A stretch of DNA of 26,010 nucleotides from Gammaproteobacteria bacterium (GCA_028293725.1 JAQGOE010000049.1:1-26010), one strand, 5' to 3'; shown: positions 1-8,758, numbered from the stretch's first letter. The notes: generated from the sequence alone by a model not told the origin. Program-made: numbers and translations.

Positions 1-12
1 CTCCGCGGAAAC

Positions 13-507
13 TCAGGATGGTGGAAATTCAGCATTGATCGTCTGTCCGGAGGGGAGTTGACATTGGCCTTGGCCGCCACCCTTCATCCCCTCCGAGGAA
101 CGCACCAATCGGAATTGGCACCGCATGCGCTGCCCGTTCGGCCCGGCAAGATTTGCGACCACGTGCCCGGTGTAGTGCTCGATGAAGGTGTCTGAGGCCG
201 TGGGACCCCAGTACGGCCAACCGTACCAGCCGGGATACCAGGGATCCCACAGCGGACCGAAGGAGTCGATACGCGACTCCTTCGTAATCTGATAGAACTT
301 GCCTTCGTAGGTATCCTCCGCGCCATCCGGCTTGGTCACCGTAGCCTTCAGCGTTCCGGAGGAGGGGTCTGACTGCTCCCACGTGAAGCTAGCCTTGACG
401 CCGGGGGTGTTGGATTCGCCAATACCCTGACCCGTGCTCTTGCACCCCATGAGCGCTACGCCCACAGACAGCGCCAGGCAGAGAGTAGCCTTCGCAACGG
501 CATTCAT
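13..507 (-). CDS. Small outer-membrane-type lipoprotein, unknown function
   Basis: The product is a 164-residue exported lipoprotein. Its N-terminus has a short basic stretch, a hydrophobic core and a lipobox (LMGC, cysteine near residue 22), so it should be cut by signal peptidase II and lipid-anchored. The mature part has a beta-rich region (SGTLKATVTKPDGAEDTYEGKF), a striking Trp/Pro/Tyr/Gly-rich patch (WDPWYPGWYGWPYWGP), and a C-terminal strand segment with a Cys pair (MRCQFRL, GQGQCQL). I do not recognise a named family. I chose the ATG at 507 over the upstream in-frame GTG at 525 because GGAAG lies about 10 bases upstream and the signal peptide then starts cleanly. An FNR-like box with a -10-like hexamer lies just upstream, so low-oxygen control is inferred. 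It is divergent from the DUF5335 gene. Confidence 0.85.
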   Translation of the reverse strand: MNAVAKATLCLALSVGVALMGCKSTGQGIGESNTPGVKASFTWEQSDPSSGTLKATVTKPDGAEDTYEGKFYQITKESRIDSFGPLWDPWYPGWYGWPYWGPTASDTFIEHYTGHVVANLAGPNGQRMRCQFRLVRSSEGMKGGGQGQCQLPSGQTINAEFPPS

Positions 508-534
508 TGCAGTTTGCTTCCACACGATGCCTAC

Positions 535-576
535 TAAATAACGCTGCGGCAGTTACGAGTCGTTGACGGCCATCAA
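535..576 (-). promoter_or_regulatory. FNR-like box with -10-like hexamer upstream of the lipoprotein gene
   Basis: TTGAC-GGCC-ATCAA at 563-576 matches the FNR/ANR consensus TTGAT-N4-ATCAA at 9 of 10 half-site positions. Read on the minus strand, TATTTA at 535-540 is a weak -10 (3 of 6). Its centre is 32 bp from the dyad centre, which is the class II Fnr arrangement (site at -41.5). The predicted start of transcription is near 528, leaving a leader of about 20 nt that contains the GGAAG ribosome-binding site. The box and spacing are seen; the binding factor is inferred. Confidence 0.6.
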
Positions 577-703
577 TTCGCGGCTGGCGAAGCGCGCCAG
601 CGCACCCTCGACGTTTCGAGTGGATACACGCCGACTGACGCCCGTCAATGTCGATGCTGACGCTGGGGGGGCACAGTTCGGTCTGGTTACCGGGAGACAA
701 CCC

Positions 704-1054
704 ATGGCCATTCGTAAGCTCGAGCGCAGCGATTGGGGCTGGTTTTGCATCCGGGTTTCGCGGGTGTTTCTCGGTAAGCACGCGGACATAGAGGTCGCTT
801 CACTGCAGATAGGCTTTCAACTCGAAGCGCGCCGCCTGCCACTGGCAGGGATGTCGTACGACCCATGCAGCGACGTGCTGCAGCTTCTCGTCGGTGACTC
901 GAGCCATCTGATTCGTGCACCCCGCGAGTTCTATGTGGATGAGGAGCCGCTGGGACTCATCACCTTCCAGATCATTGATGCCGAGGGTGTGCGGCAGATC
1001 ATCACGCTGCACGAGCCATTGAGGCTGCCGGTGCCGCATGCTTTGCTGACGTGA
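704..1054 (+). CDS. DUF5335 family protein
   Basis: This is a 116-residue cytoplasmic protein of the DUF5335 type as I remember the family. The pattern is an N-terminal xRxLERSDWxxFxxRVSR segment, a central IEVASLQIG segment, SYDPCSDVLQL, and a C-terminal HLIRxPREFYVDEE followed by a VDADGxRQI-like segment (IIDAEGVRQIITL). The function is unknown. It often occurs in stress or accessory neighbourhoods with PRC-barrel proteins, and one follows here. I start it at the ATG at 704, preceded by GGGAGA. The frame remains open upstream to a TTG at 563, but that TTG is part of the FNR-like box and the extra residues do not resemble the family. No signal peptide or membrane segment is visible. Confidence 0.82.
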   Translation: MAIRKLERSDWGWFCIRVSRVFLGKHADIEVASLQIGFQLEARRLPLAGMSYDPCSDVLQLLVGDSSHLIRAPREFYVDEEPLGLITFQIIDAEGVRQIITLHEPLRLPVPHALLT

Positions 1055-1115
1055 AAACCATGCGCGCGGACTGAGGTGCGAATTATCAGTCAGCACACAT
1101 ACGACGTGCGTTTGA

Positions 1116-1157
1116 TTGATGGGAATCAAGGCGCGGAGGTTGTACAACCGCGAAGAT
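1116..1157 (+). promoter_or_regulatory. Perfect FNR/ANR box upstream of the PRC-barrel gene
   Basis: TTGAT-GGGA-ATCAA at 1116-1129 is a perfect match to the FNR/ANR palindrome. Centred 32 bp downstream is GAAGAT (1152-1157), a poor -10 that keeps the key A at position 2 and T at position 6. If used, transcription would start near 1164, about 60 nt before the PRC-barrel start codon. The box is certain as sequence; promoter use is inferred. Confidence 0.65.
1138..1149. repeat. 12-bp perfect palindrome GGTTGTACAACC
   Basis: A perfect dyad sits 8 bp downstream of the FNR box, inside the presumed spacer of the PRC-barrel promoter. It could be a repressor operator overlapping the promoter. No regulator is assigned to it. 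Confidence 0.5.
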
Positions 1158-1224
1158 GACCTGGGCGCGGAGATGGCCCGCAGCGCCCGCCGATCAACAA
1201 GCATGTCCCGAAGGAGAGTCATCG

Positions 1225-1659
1225 ATGAAAGTGTATGAGAATAGTTGCGACGATGCGCACCGCAGAGCCGGGTGTCGTTCTTTCAGACGTCACTGGCCGG
1301 CAGCCGTGTTGGCAGGTGTCGCGCTAGCGGGCGCGCTCGTTCCACGAGTCCAGGCGGCGGTGGCGCTCGTCGTCGTCGATGTGGTCGCAGTGGCCGATGG
1401 TTATCGTTTCAGCAAGCTTCGCGGCCAGACAATCTACAACTCAACGAACGAGAAGATCGGCGAGCTCGACGATCTGGTCATCGGCAAGGATCGCACGTTG
1501 TTCGCAATCATACAGGTTGGCGGCTTTTTGGGCATCGGCAGCCACCTGGTGGCTGTTCCCTATGCGTCGTTGCAGATCAGCCAGGAAGGCACGCACATCG
1601 TACTGCCGGGAGCGACGAAGGAGCAGCTGAAAGCCCTTCAAGAATTCGTTTATCGATAG
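1225..1659 (+). CDS. Exported PRC-barrel domain protein
   Basis: The product is 144 residues. It has a basic N-terminus, then a hydrophobic segment (AVLAGVALAGALVPRVQAA) that looks like a cleavable Sec signal. Residues from about 60 onward form a PRC-barrel fold: FSKLRGQTIYN, then the hallmark KIGELDDLVIGKDRTLFAIIQVGGFLGIG, and VAVPYASLQI. PRC-barrel proteins of this exported kind are common stress-induced envelope proteins in proteobacteria; the ligand is unknown. The start at 1225 is set by AAGGAG ten bases upstream; an in-frame start at 1156 would give a longer N-terminus without that site. It lies downstream of a perfect FNR box and converges with the EAL-domain gene, with about 70 bp between the two stop codons. 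Confidence 0.88.
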   Translation: MKVYENSCDDAHRRAGCRSFRRHWPAAVLAGVALAGALVPRVQAAVALVVVDVVAVADGYRFSKLRGQTIYNSTNEKIGELDDLVIGKDRTLFAIIQVGGFLGIGSHLVAVPYASLQISQEGTHIVLPGATKEQLKALQEFVYR

Positions 1660-1730
1660 ACCATTTCTCTTCTGTCTCCGCGCACGGCCTGCATGCCGTC
1701 GAGGTTTCCGTTGTTTAGGCGAGCCCCTCA

Positions 1731-4040
1731 TCAACGTCTGCCTTGATTGTCCTTAGGTACCCAATCCGCGGCTGACTCCGGTGGCCGAACGAGGTTGCCC
1801 CGTCCGTGTTCGAGTAGTAGAGCAAATTCATTGCTGGGCAGAGGATGACTGTGAAGGTAACCCTGCGACTGATCACAACCCATCTGCCACATGAAATCGA
1901 GCTGATCCTGGGTTTCTACGCCTTCCGCAACCGTTGTCAGCCTGAATGCACGGGCGAGTGTAATAATGGTTTTCACGAGCATTCGCCCGACCTGGTCCTG
2001 CGGAACCTCACGAGTGAAGGTTCGATCGATCTTCAAGGTATCAATGGGCAGTTTCGCGAGGCGCCCCAACGACGAGTAGCCGGTTCCAAAGTCATCAATT
2101 GCGACCCTGACACCGGCCGCACGCAACAACTTGAGCTTCCCCACCTCAGCAGCCAGGTCTTCGTGCAGCGCGCCCTCCGTGATCTCAATATCCAGCCCAG
2201 CTTGCGGTGTCGACCATCCTGTAAGCACATTCAAGAAGCTCTCAACGAAATCCGGAAGCTGCAACTGGTTGGGAGTGATGTTCACGGCGACCCGCAACGG
2301 GGCGAGCCCCGAGCTCATCCACCGTCGACAATCCAACGCCGCGCGTCGAATGACCCAATCGCCTACTTCGGCCATGAGGCCCGAAGCTTCGAGTACAGGA
2401 AGAAAGTCCGCCGGTGAGATGAGGCCGGCCGCCGGATCACGCCATCGGATGAGGGCTTCCACGCCTTCAATGCGTCTGGAGATCACGTTCACCTTCGGTT
2501 GGTAGTGCAACTCGAATTGCTCCCGGTCCAACGCGAGTCGCAATTTGTGCTCGAGCGCGAGGCGACCCACCGTTTCCGAATTGGTTTTTTCGCTGTAATA
2601 GATTTGCCGGTCACCGGAGGCCCTGGCATTGCGCAATGCGGCCTCGGCGTTCTGCACGAGCGAATTGGCATCTTTTCCATGTTCCGGATGAGTGACCAGG
2701 CCCGATCTCACGGCAACCGGGATTTCCTGCTGCTCGATGACAAAGGGCTCGCCGAAGAGCGCCGCGCCATGCTCGCGTGCCGCTGCCAGCGTCTCATCGA
2801 TCGTGTGCTCTCCCAGATCCCTTATGAAGGCGAACGTGCCGCCGCCAAAATGTCCAATGTGCTCACTGTGCTGGAAGCGGCGTTTGATCCGGTCAGCCAC
2901 ATGTTGCAACAGGAGGTCGCCGATTCGACGGCCGAAGGAATCGTTAATTACGCTCAATCGTTCAATATCGATCACGCAGACCGCGTATCGCGAACGCGGC
3001 CTGGCGGCTCCCGCAACGAGCCTCGAGAGCCGCTCACAGAACAGTGATCGCTTGGCCAGTCCCGTCTGCGGGTCGAAGTGAGACAGAAAGCGCAGCGTCG
3101 AATCCTTTTGCAGATATTGCATGGCAAAGGACACATTTCCCGAGACTTCCCGCAGCATCTGCAATTCTTCTTTACTGAGCGTCACCAGGCCGCGCGCCGC
3201 GAGAACCAGTACGCCCAACGCGGTTTTGTCAACGAACAGAGGCAGTGCGACGAGCGAACGCAGACGAGTCTGTCGCATGACGGCCTGTAGACTCCGCATG
3301 CCATCGGCATCCGACGTATCCGTGCAGACAAACACATTGCCTGTTTTGATCACGTGATCGACGACGCTCAATGCAGAGTCAGAAGGCTCAGAAACTGCCT
3401 TCCGCAAAGCCGCGCCAGCACCTTCGTCCTCACCACTGCAGCCGAGCATCCGCGGCGCGGGGGTGCCGGGCGCCTTGTAATAGACAATCGATGTCGCATA
3501 CCCGCCAACGGCCACCGCCAGACGACAGACTTCGCTCAACAACTCCTTGCGATCGCGGACGCGAATGAGCAGCGCATTGACGCCGCTGAGCATGCGCAAG
3601 ACGCGGTGAAGACGATTGATGCGCGCTTGGTCAGCGCGATGCTCATACAGCGCTGCGACGTCCTTGAGAGCGCGGCGAATGGCCGGCGCGAGGCGCGCCA
3701 GTTTGGCTTTCAGGACGTAATCAACGGCGCCACTGTGCAACGCCGTGATTGCGAGCTCTTCGCCCATCGTCCCGGAAACAAAGATGAACGGCACGTCCTG
3801 AGCCATCTCGTGGGCAATTTTGAGCGCCCCAAGCCCATCGAATTGCGGCAGACTGAAGTCCGAGAGGATGATGTCCGGCGCGAATTCCCTCAGTGCATCG
3901 CGCAGCCCTGTCTCTGTCTCGACACGCTTTGATACACACTGCAGTCCCGCCATTTTGAGGTGAAGCAGAGTCAATTCCGCATCGCTTACCACGTCCTCCA
4001 CCATGAGGACTCGAATGGACTGTGACTTCTCCTCCGTCAT
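1731..4040 (-). CDS. REC-GAF-GGDEF-EAL protein, probable c-di-GMP phosphodiesterase
   Basis: A 769-residue cytoplasmic signalling protein. Domains in order: receiver (about 8-125) with acidic pair E15/D16, phospho-acceptor D61 (LSDFSLP) and K111; GAF-like sensor (about 150-310); GGDEF (about 315-485); EAL (about 495-750). The GGDEF signature is GGGTF at 399-403, so cyclase activity is probably lost and the domain may only bind GTP. The EAL domain keeps EALIRW (528-533), the IEITEG, DDFGTGYSS and LKIDRTF motifs and the VAEGVET glutamate, so it should hydrolyse c-di-GMP, with output set by phosphorylation of D61. The partner kinase is not adjacent. Start at 4040 is supported by AGGAG eight bases upstream; the frame is open to a GTG at 4109. 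A PilZ c-di-GMP effector is encoded at 16 kb. Confidence 0.92.
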   Translation of the reverse strand: MTEEKSQSIRVLMVEDVVSDAELTLLHLKMAGLQCVSKRVETETGLRDALREFAPDIILSDFSLPQFDGLGALKIAHEMAQDVPFIFVSGTMGEELAITALHSGAVDYVLKAKLARLAPAIRRALKDVAALYEHRADQARINRLHRVLRMLSGVNALLIRVRDRKELLSEVCRLAVAVGGYATSIVYYKAPGTPAPRMLGCSGEDEGAGAALRKAVSEPSDSALSVVDHVIKTGNVFVCTDTSDADGMRSLQAVMRQTRLRSLVALPLFVDKTALGVLVLAARGLVTLSKEELQMLREVSGNVSFAMQYLQKDSTLRFLSHFDPQTGLAKRSLFCERLSRLVAGAARPRSRYAVCVIDIERLSVINDSFGRRIGDLLLQHVADRIKRRFQHSEHIGHFGGGTFAFIRDLGEHTIDETLAAAREHGAALFGEPFVIEQQEIPVAVRSGLVTHPEHGKDANSLVQNAEAALRNARASGDRQIYYSEKTNSETVGRLALEHKLRLALDREQFELHYQPKVNVISRRIEGVEALIRWRDPAAGLISPADFLPVLEASGLMAEVGDWVIRRAALDCRRWMSSGLAPLRVAVNITPNQLQLPDFVESFLNVLTGWSTPQAGLDIEITEGALHEDLAAEVGKLKLLRAAGVRVAIDDFGTGYSSLGRLAKLPIDTLKIDRTFTREVPQDQVGRMLVKTIITLARAFRLTTVAEGVETQDQLDFMWQMGCDQSQGYLHSHPLPSNEFALLLEHGRGNLVRPPESAADWVPKDNQGRR

Positions 4041-4510
4041 GATTGACTCCTGGTCGATCCTGAGGCGAAGGCCCGGCCCGTCGGCCGAAACACAGCGCTG
4101 CTCGCGCAATTATGACTTCGGTCGGACATCTGCAGCGAAAAGCACTGACCTTCTCCAGGGCACAATGCGGATAGCGAGCGCCTCTATCCGCAATCGGGAC
4201 GCGTTGAAGGCGCTTTCGAGCGGGCTGACTGACTGGCTGTGACCCGCAACTCCTGTCAGTTCTTCGGTTCTGCGTAGATGTCCGGCGCGCCTTCTGTCGA
4301 GCAACGTCGATCCTGACAAGATCAGTCCCTGAAGGCGCGCCGGGCAAATCTTCTGTTTGCGCATCTCAGCAACACTCAGACCCGGCCAGGGGGTGCCCTG
4401 TAGAAAATTCTTCCCCTGGTGAAGGAATTCGCGTGCCATCATAATAAGAAAATATCTGGAATCTGGATCGGCTGTCCGGGCACTGTGGATCGGCCACCGA
4501 AGAGGACGAC
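4041..4510. other. Divergent intergenic region between the EAL gene and the AraC-type gene
   Basis: No gene is supported in these 470 bp. A CATAAT hexamer at 4440-4445 (5 of 6 to the -10 consensus) lies about 65 bp before the AraC-type start and is the best promoter candidate; no convincing -35 is seen. An imperfect dyad (AATTCTTC ... GAAGGAATT) lies just upstream, around 4406-4430, and could be an operator. Neither FNR-like nor YTAAC-type sites occur here. Confidence 0.4.
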
Positions 4511-5512
4511 ATGAAGACGATTTTCTCGACTGCCGGTATTCGACCGTGTGAGCGCTTCGACTCCTGGCACGCGAGGGCGCGCCAGTACGTCATTGACCAT
4601 GACTCGCGGCCGAACTGTCTTCTGACCTTTGAAGCGAAGCTGTCTACCGCTTCGCTGGATGATGTGACTCTCGTCTCGTTTGAAAGCTCACCGATGACGG
4701 TGTCGCATACGTCCAGACACATTGCACACGCGACATCCGACGAGCTGTTTATCTGCCGCCAACTCGCGGGTGAATTGTTACTGGAGCAGGACGGTCGTGA
4801 GGTTACGCTGCGGGCTGGCGACATGACGATGCTCGATCCTCGCCGGCCATACAGGGGGCGATTTCTTGCGGGTGCCAACCTTCTGCTCGTGAAAGTGCCG
4901 CGGCGCCGGCTGGAGGCGCGCGTGGGCCGGACCAGGAACATGGTCGCCCAGGCCATGAAGTCCGAGCAGGGGGAGATCGGCATGGCCTCCGATTTCCTTT
5001 CGCTTCTGTCGGCGCATGCGGAGCGACTGGGTCCGGCGACTGCCGTCGTCGCGGAACAGGTGCTCGATCTCCTCGCTATGGCCTTACTCAAGGCGAATGG
5101 GCTATCGAGGCCCAGGATGCCGGCTGCGCGTTTCGAGGTGTTGACTCGGGTACGCTCAGCCATTGAAACCCGACTTACCGATCCGGCGTTGGATCCAGCC
5201 ACGGTCGCTGCGGCTGCGGGTATCAGCGTGCGCTACGCAAATGCAGTATTGGCGCAAGAGCGCACCTCGCTCGCCCGGCTCATCCAGATACGCCGCTTGG
5301 AGCGATGCCGGCAGGCGCTCGGCGATTTGAGGCAGGCGCACCGTTCAATTAGCGATATTGCGTACCTCTGGGGGTTCTCGGACATGACCCACTTCGGCAG
5401 GAGATTCAGGTTGGCTTATGGGCTCCTGCCAAGTGAGTACCGCAGGGCTCACAGCCTTACGGCTCTGGCCGGACTTTCAAAACTGGGGATTCCGGGAACG
5501 AGGAAATTGTGA
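4511..5512 (+). CDS. AraC/XylS family transcriptional regulator
   Basis: A 333-residue DNA-binding regulator. The N-terminal half (about 15-190) is an AraC-binding-like cupin domain (CRQLAGELLLEQDGREVTL, then MTMLDPRRPYRGRF). The C-terminal 100 residues carry two helix-turn-helix units: LDPATVAAAAGISVRYANAVL and ISDIAYLWGFSDMTHFGRRFR, followed by the family signature end GLLPSEYRR. The architecture matches the AraC type with a PF14525-like sensor domain. The start at 4511 has GAAGAGG about nine bases upstream. The gene converges on the glycan operon with a 27-bp gap, so a terminator shared by both is unlikely to be large; none was recognised. Inducer and targets are unknown. The neighbouring genes do not point to a pathway. 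Confidence 0.9.
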   Translation: MKTIFSTAGIRPCERFDSWHARARQYVIDHDSRPNCLLTFEAKLSTASLDDVTLVSFESSPMTVSHTSRHIAHATSDELFICRQLAGELLLEQDGREVTLRAGDMTMLDPRRPYRGRFLAGANLLLVKVPRRRLEARVGRTRNMVAQAMKSEQGEIGMASDFLSLLSAHAERLGPATAVVAEQVLDLLAMALLKANGLSRPRMPAARFEVLTRVRSAIETRLTDPALDPATVAAAAGISVRYANAVLAQERTSLARLIQIRRLERCRQALGDLRQAHRSISDIAYLWGFSDMTHFGRRFRLAYGLLPSEYRRAHSLTALAGLSKLGIPGTRKL

Positions 5513-5539
5513 CCTTGCAGCCTCGTCTGCGGTCGTGGC

Positions 5540-7669
5540 TCACAAATGCGCGAGTACTTGCACCCCGGCGTCGGTATGTTTTGTCGGAATGACAACCACC
5601 TCGTCCGCGATCCGTTGAAATTCGAGGTCGATGCGGGCCTCATTGATCGGCAGATCGGCAATCTTGAGCGATTCGATACCGATGGGAAGGGCGGGCCGCT
5701 CGATGTGCACTTGCCTGTGTCGGCCATCAATCCGCACACCAAGGATCGCCTGCAACAGCATGAAAACAGAACCTGACGCCCAAGCCTGCGGCAGGCAGGC
5801 GACCGGGTAGGGTACGGGTCCTTGCCCGGGTACCCGCGGAAAACCGCAGTACAGCTCCGGCAGGCGCATCGCGAAATGATTGGCTACCTCAAACATCTCA
5901 CCGAGGATGCGTACCACCGCAGTGCGACCGCCGTAACGAGCGATACCGGCCGCACAGATGGCAGTGTCATGTGGCCAGACGGAACCGTTGTGATAGGACA
6001 TGGGGTTATATCGGGCTTGCTCATCGGCCAGCGTGCGAATGCCCCAGCCGCTGGCTGAATGACTGCACTGCAGCTGTGCGTGGACCTTGGCTCCGCGATC
6101 CGTGTCGGGCACACCGCAGAAAAGCAGATGTCCGGCGTTTGACGCCCGGACTTTGCACTGCTCGCCATTGCCATCGATAGCGATGGCGTAGAAGTTCTGT
6201 TCCGGTACCCAAAATCGCCTGTCAATGGTCGATCTGAGTCCCTGAGCACGAATGCGCCAGGCATCCGCCAAAGCATACTGACCGCGTACACTGGCCAGCT
6301 CAGCAACGCTTTCCAGCGCCGCGAAGGCATACGCCTGAACCTCAACGACCGCAAGCGGTCCGGGCGGGAAATCCCCGTTGGCGTGAAATATGGAATCCTG
6401 GCTGTCCTTCCACCCCTGGTTGGCCAAGCCTGTCTTCTCGGCCCGCTCGTAGTAGAGTAATCCGGTGGGACTCTCATCCATACGCCGTTCGATCCAGGCC
6501 GTTGCAGCCAACACCTGGGTCCAGATTCGGTCGACCAGGGTTCGGTCGCCGGTGCGGTTCTCATACGCGCCGGCCAGCATCACAAACAGAGGGGTCGTAT
6601 CCACGCCACCGTAATAGCGGCCAAAGGGCACTTCGCCGAGGGCGGCCATTTCGCCGCGTCGCGCCTCGTGCATGATCTTGCCGGGTTGCGAATCGCGAAA
6701 CGCGCATTCTTCTTCCGCCTGCGTCGAAGCCAGAAACGATAGCACGCCCGCAGACAATTCCGGGTCGATCCACAATGTCTGCAAGCCCGTGATGATTGCA
6801 TCGCGTCCGAACTGTGTCGCGAACCACGGTATGCCGGCGTAAGGATAGGGGCCGGTCGAGAGCGGAGTGTTCAGTAGAGCAAGGTCTGAGCGGGACTTGT
6901 CAATCCATTGATTGAACAGTGGCCCCGAGGTGTTGATTGAGGCGCCTTGCGCGCTGCGGGTTGCCATCTGCGCGCTCAACTGCCGCGTTACGGCCGCAAA
7001 GTGCCGCGGCCCTAGCGCTTCGAGAGTGCCTGTCCCAATTCCGACATAAAGCTCAGCTTCATTTCCGGGCGCAAGCTCAATGATGAACTCGGCATCCTGC
7101 GCTGACAGTGACTGCGGCAATTGAGAAAACTCGAGTCGGGTCGAGCGCACTACATCATCGCGGCCCCGATAAGCCAGCTCGACCGAGCGCTCACCGATGC
7201 GCGGCGGCAGATACTGCCCGCGCGCAGCGCGGGTATGTCCTTTGACCTCGAAGATGTCGGCGAAATCCGCGGAAAAGAGCAGTTTGACAGGCAGGAGCGC
7301 ACTGATGTCACTGAAGTTCTTGAGCCGCAGCCGTTCATACAGGCATGCCTCGCAGATGCACCGCATACGCTCGATGTGGATGACACCCTGCGGAATCGAA
7401 CGCTCACTCAGTGCCGGTAATGGCCGGTTGGTGAGGTGGGCCGTGAACAGAGTATTGTCCTGGTTGATGGCCGCACCGAGCAGCGAAGGCCGGTGGCTGG
7501 CAATTTGCAACTCGTAGCGCGACAACATGCGCGTATCATTGTTGAACAGTCCGTCGTCGCTTCCCTGGATGTCACCCAGCGCATCCGCCAATAAAAACGT
7601 ATCGGTGTGTTTCAAGGTAAATCGCGGTAACAGCCCGCGACGCTCCTTCGGTTCGTTGTCCGCGCTCAT
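5540..7669 (-). CDS. Glycogen-debranching-type amylo-alpha-1,6-glucosidase
   Basis: A 709-residue cytoplasmic protein. The N-terminal 210 residues match the bacterial glycogen debranching N-domain (FTLKHTDTFLLADALGDI, GLFNNDTRMLSRYEL). The rest is an (alpha/alpha)6-barrel glycosidase domain with the conserved PYAGIPWFATQFGRDAIITGLQ block, GWKDSQDSIFHANG and SYHNGSVWPHDTAI. The family removes alpha-1,6 branches in glycogen or related alpha-glucans, and related members act on trehalose- or sucrose-type glycans. Length is normal. The start is an ATG at 7669 with no strong ribosome-binding site. It lies 36 bp downstream of a GT4 glycosyltransferase on the same strand, so the two form an operon, probably for an alpha-glucan or a compatible-solute polymer. 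The substrate is inferred. Confidence 0.9.
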   Translation of the reverse strand: MSADNEPKERRGLLPRFTLKHTDTFLLADALGDIQGSDDGLFNNDTRMLSRYELQIASHRPSLLGAAINQDNTLFTAHLTNRPLPALSERSIPQGVIHIERMRCICEACLYERLRLKNFSDISALLPVKLLFSADFADIFEVKGHTRAARGQYLPPRIGERSVELAYRGRDDVVRSTRLEFSQLPQSLSAQDAEFIIELAPGNEAELYVGIGTGTLEALGPRHFAAVTRQLSAQMATRSAQGASINTSGPLFNQWIDKSRSDLALLNTPLSTGPYPYAGIPWFATQFGRDAIITGLQTLWIDPELSAGVLSFLASTQAEEECAFRDSQPGKIMHEARRGEMAALGEVPFGRYYGGVDTTPLFVMLAGAYENRTGDRTLVDRIWTQVLAATAWIERRMDESPTGLLYYERAEKTGLANQGWKDSQDSIFHANGDFPPGPLAVVEVQAYAFAALESVAELASVRGQYALADAWRIRAQGLRSTIDRRFWVPEQNFYAIAIDGNGEQCKVRASNAGHLLFCGVPDTDRGAKVHAQLQCSHSASGWGIRTLADEQARYNPMSYHNGSVWPHDTAICAAGIARYGGRTAVVRILGEMFEVANHFAMRLPELYCGFPRVPGQGPVPYPVACLPQAWASGSVFMLLQAILGVRIDGRHRQVHIERPALPIGIESLKIADLPINEARIDLEFQRIADEVVVIPTKHTDAGVQVLAHL

Positions 7670-7705
7670 GGTCGTGTGCAGTTGGCTGGCAAGTCGTCCT
7701 GCATA

Positions 7706-8758
7706 TCACGAAGCGAGACCCAGCCGAGGTGGGGCAATCAAGCGCTTGTACGCCTCCACATAGGCCTTTGCCATGGTTTGAGCGGTGAACCGTTGCTCGA
7801 ATGCGGCACGGACCGCACGTCGGTCCAGTCGGTCCACACGGGCGATGGCGGTCAGGGCCTCGTCTTCCGAGTCGGCGACGAAACCGCTGACTCCATGTTC
7901 AATCACTTCCGGAACCGCTCCGCGGTTGAATGCAATGACGGGCGTTCCGCAGGCCATCGACTCGATCATGACCAGCCCAAAGGGCTCAGGCCAGCGGATG
8001 GGAAATAAGAGTGCCCGTGCATTGCCGATGAAATCCGACTTCTCATGGTCGCCGATCTCTCCGACAAATTCGATCAAGGGAGGCTCGAGCAGAGGCTGCA
8101 CCACTGTCTCGAAATACGGCCGGTCGGTCCTCTCCACCTTCGCCGCAATTTTCAGATGAATCCCTGCCCGCCGCGCGAGTTGAATGGCGGTCTCCAAGCC
8201 TTTCTCGGGTGCGGTCCGGCCGACGAATGCCAGATAATCTCCCGCGGGCCGCTCATTCAACCGGTACTGGTTGGCAGGCAACCCGTGAGCCACGGTCGCC
8301 AGCCAGTTGGCTTTCGAAAGGGGCAGACGCTGATGCTCGGATATGGAAACCAGGCCGTACGCGGGCCAGCAAGCGTAGGCGGCCGGCAAATCCTCGAGGT
8401 CGAGCCGGCCGTGTAGCGTCGTAACACATTTGGTGGCATACGGTTCAAACATCGGCAGATGAATCAGCTCGAGGTGAAAGTGCAGAATATCGAAGTTGGC
8501 CGCATGGCGTTTGACTTCCTGCAACATAGCCAGGTGCGCTGCGAGGTCGGACGTCAACGAGGGCTCATCGAGGCGGATCGCCTTGGCACGGCCCGGTACC
8601 AGCCTGGCATTGGTACGCGAATCAGCGGCCGCAAACAACGTCACATCATTACCTAACTCCACCAATCCATCGCAAAGGCATGCTACAACTCGCTCCGTAC
8701 CCCCGTAAAGCTTCGGCGGCACCGACTCGAATAGGGGCGCTATCTGTGCGATTTTCAC
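7706..8758 (-). CDS. Glycosyltransferase family 4 (GT-B fold)
   Basis: A 350-residue GT4-type glycosyltransferase. The N-terminal Rossmann domain begins KIAQIAPLFESVPPKLYGGTERVV, where the glycine-rich GGTER loop is typical. The C-terminal nucleotide-sugar domain has FVGRTAPEKGLETAI and the EX7E motif (EPFGLVMIESMACGTPVIAF). It should transfer a sugar from an NDP-sugar to a glucan or glycolipid. Family members start almost directly before KIAQI, so I take the GTG at 8758. A longer GTG start at 8836 would add 26 unfamiliar residues. Neither has a clear ribosome-binding site. It is the first gene of the two-gene operon with the debranching enzyme, suggesting synthesis and trimming of one glycan. 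Confidence 0.87.
   Translation of the reverse strand: MKIAQIAPLFESVPPKLYGGTERVVACLCDGLVELGNDVTLFAAADSRTNARLVPGRAKAIRLDEPSLTSDLAAHLAMLQEVKRHAANFDILHFHLELIHLPMFEPYATKCVTTLHGRLDLEDLPAAYACWPAYGLVSISEHQRLPLSKANWLATVAHGLPANQYRLNERPAGDYLAFVGRTAPEKGLETAIQLARRAGIHLKIAAKVERTDRPYFETVVQPLLEPPLIEFVGEIGDHEKSDFIGNARALLFPIRWPEPFGLVMIESMACGTPVIAFNRGAVPEVIEHGVSGFVADSEDEALTAIARVDRLDRRAVRAAFEQRFTAQTMAKAYVEAYKRLIAPPRLGLAS

Noticed and set aside
563..703. N-terminal extension of the DUF5335 gene from TTG 563
   Set aside because: The TTG is part of the FNR-like box, the residues do not match the family, and ATG 704 has its own ribosome-binding site.
3355..3366. Perfect palindrome GATCACGTGATC
   Set aside because: It is inside the coding sequence of the EAL protein, encodes ordinary residues there, and has no second copy that I found.
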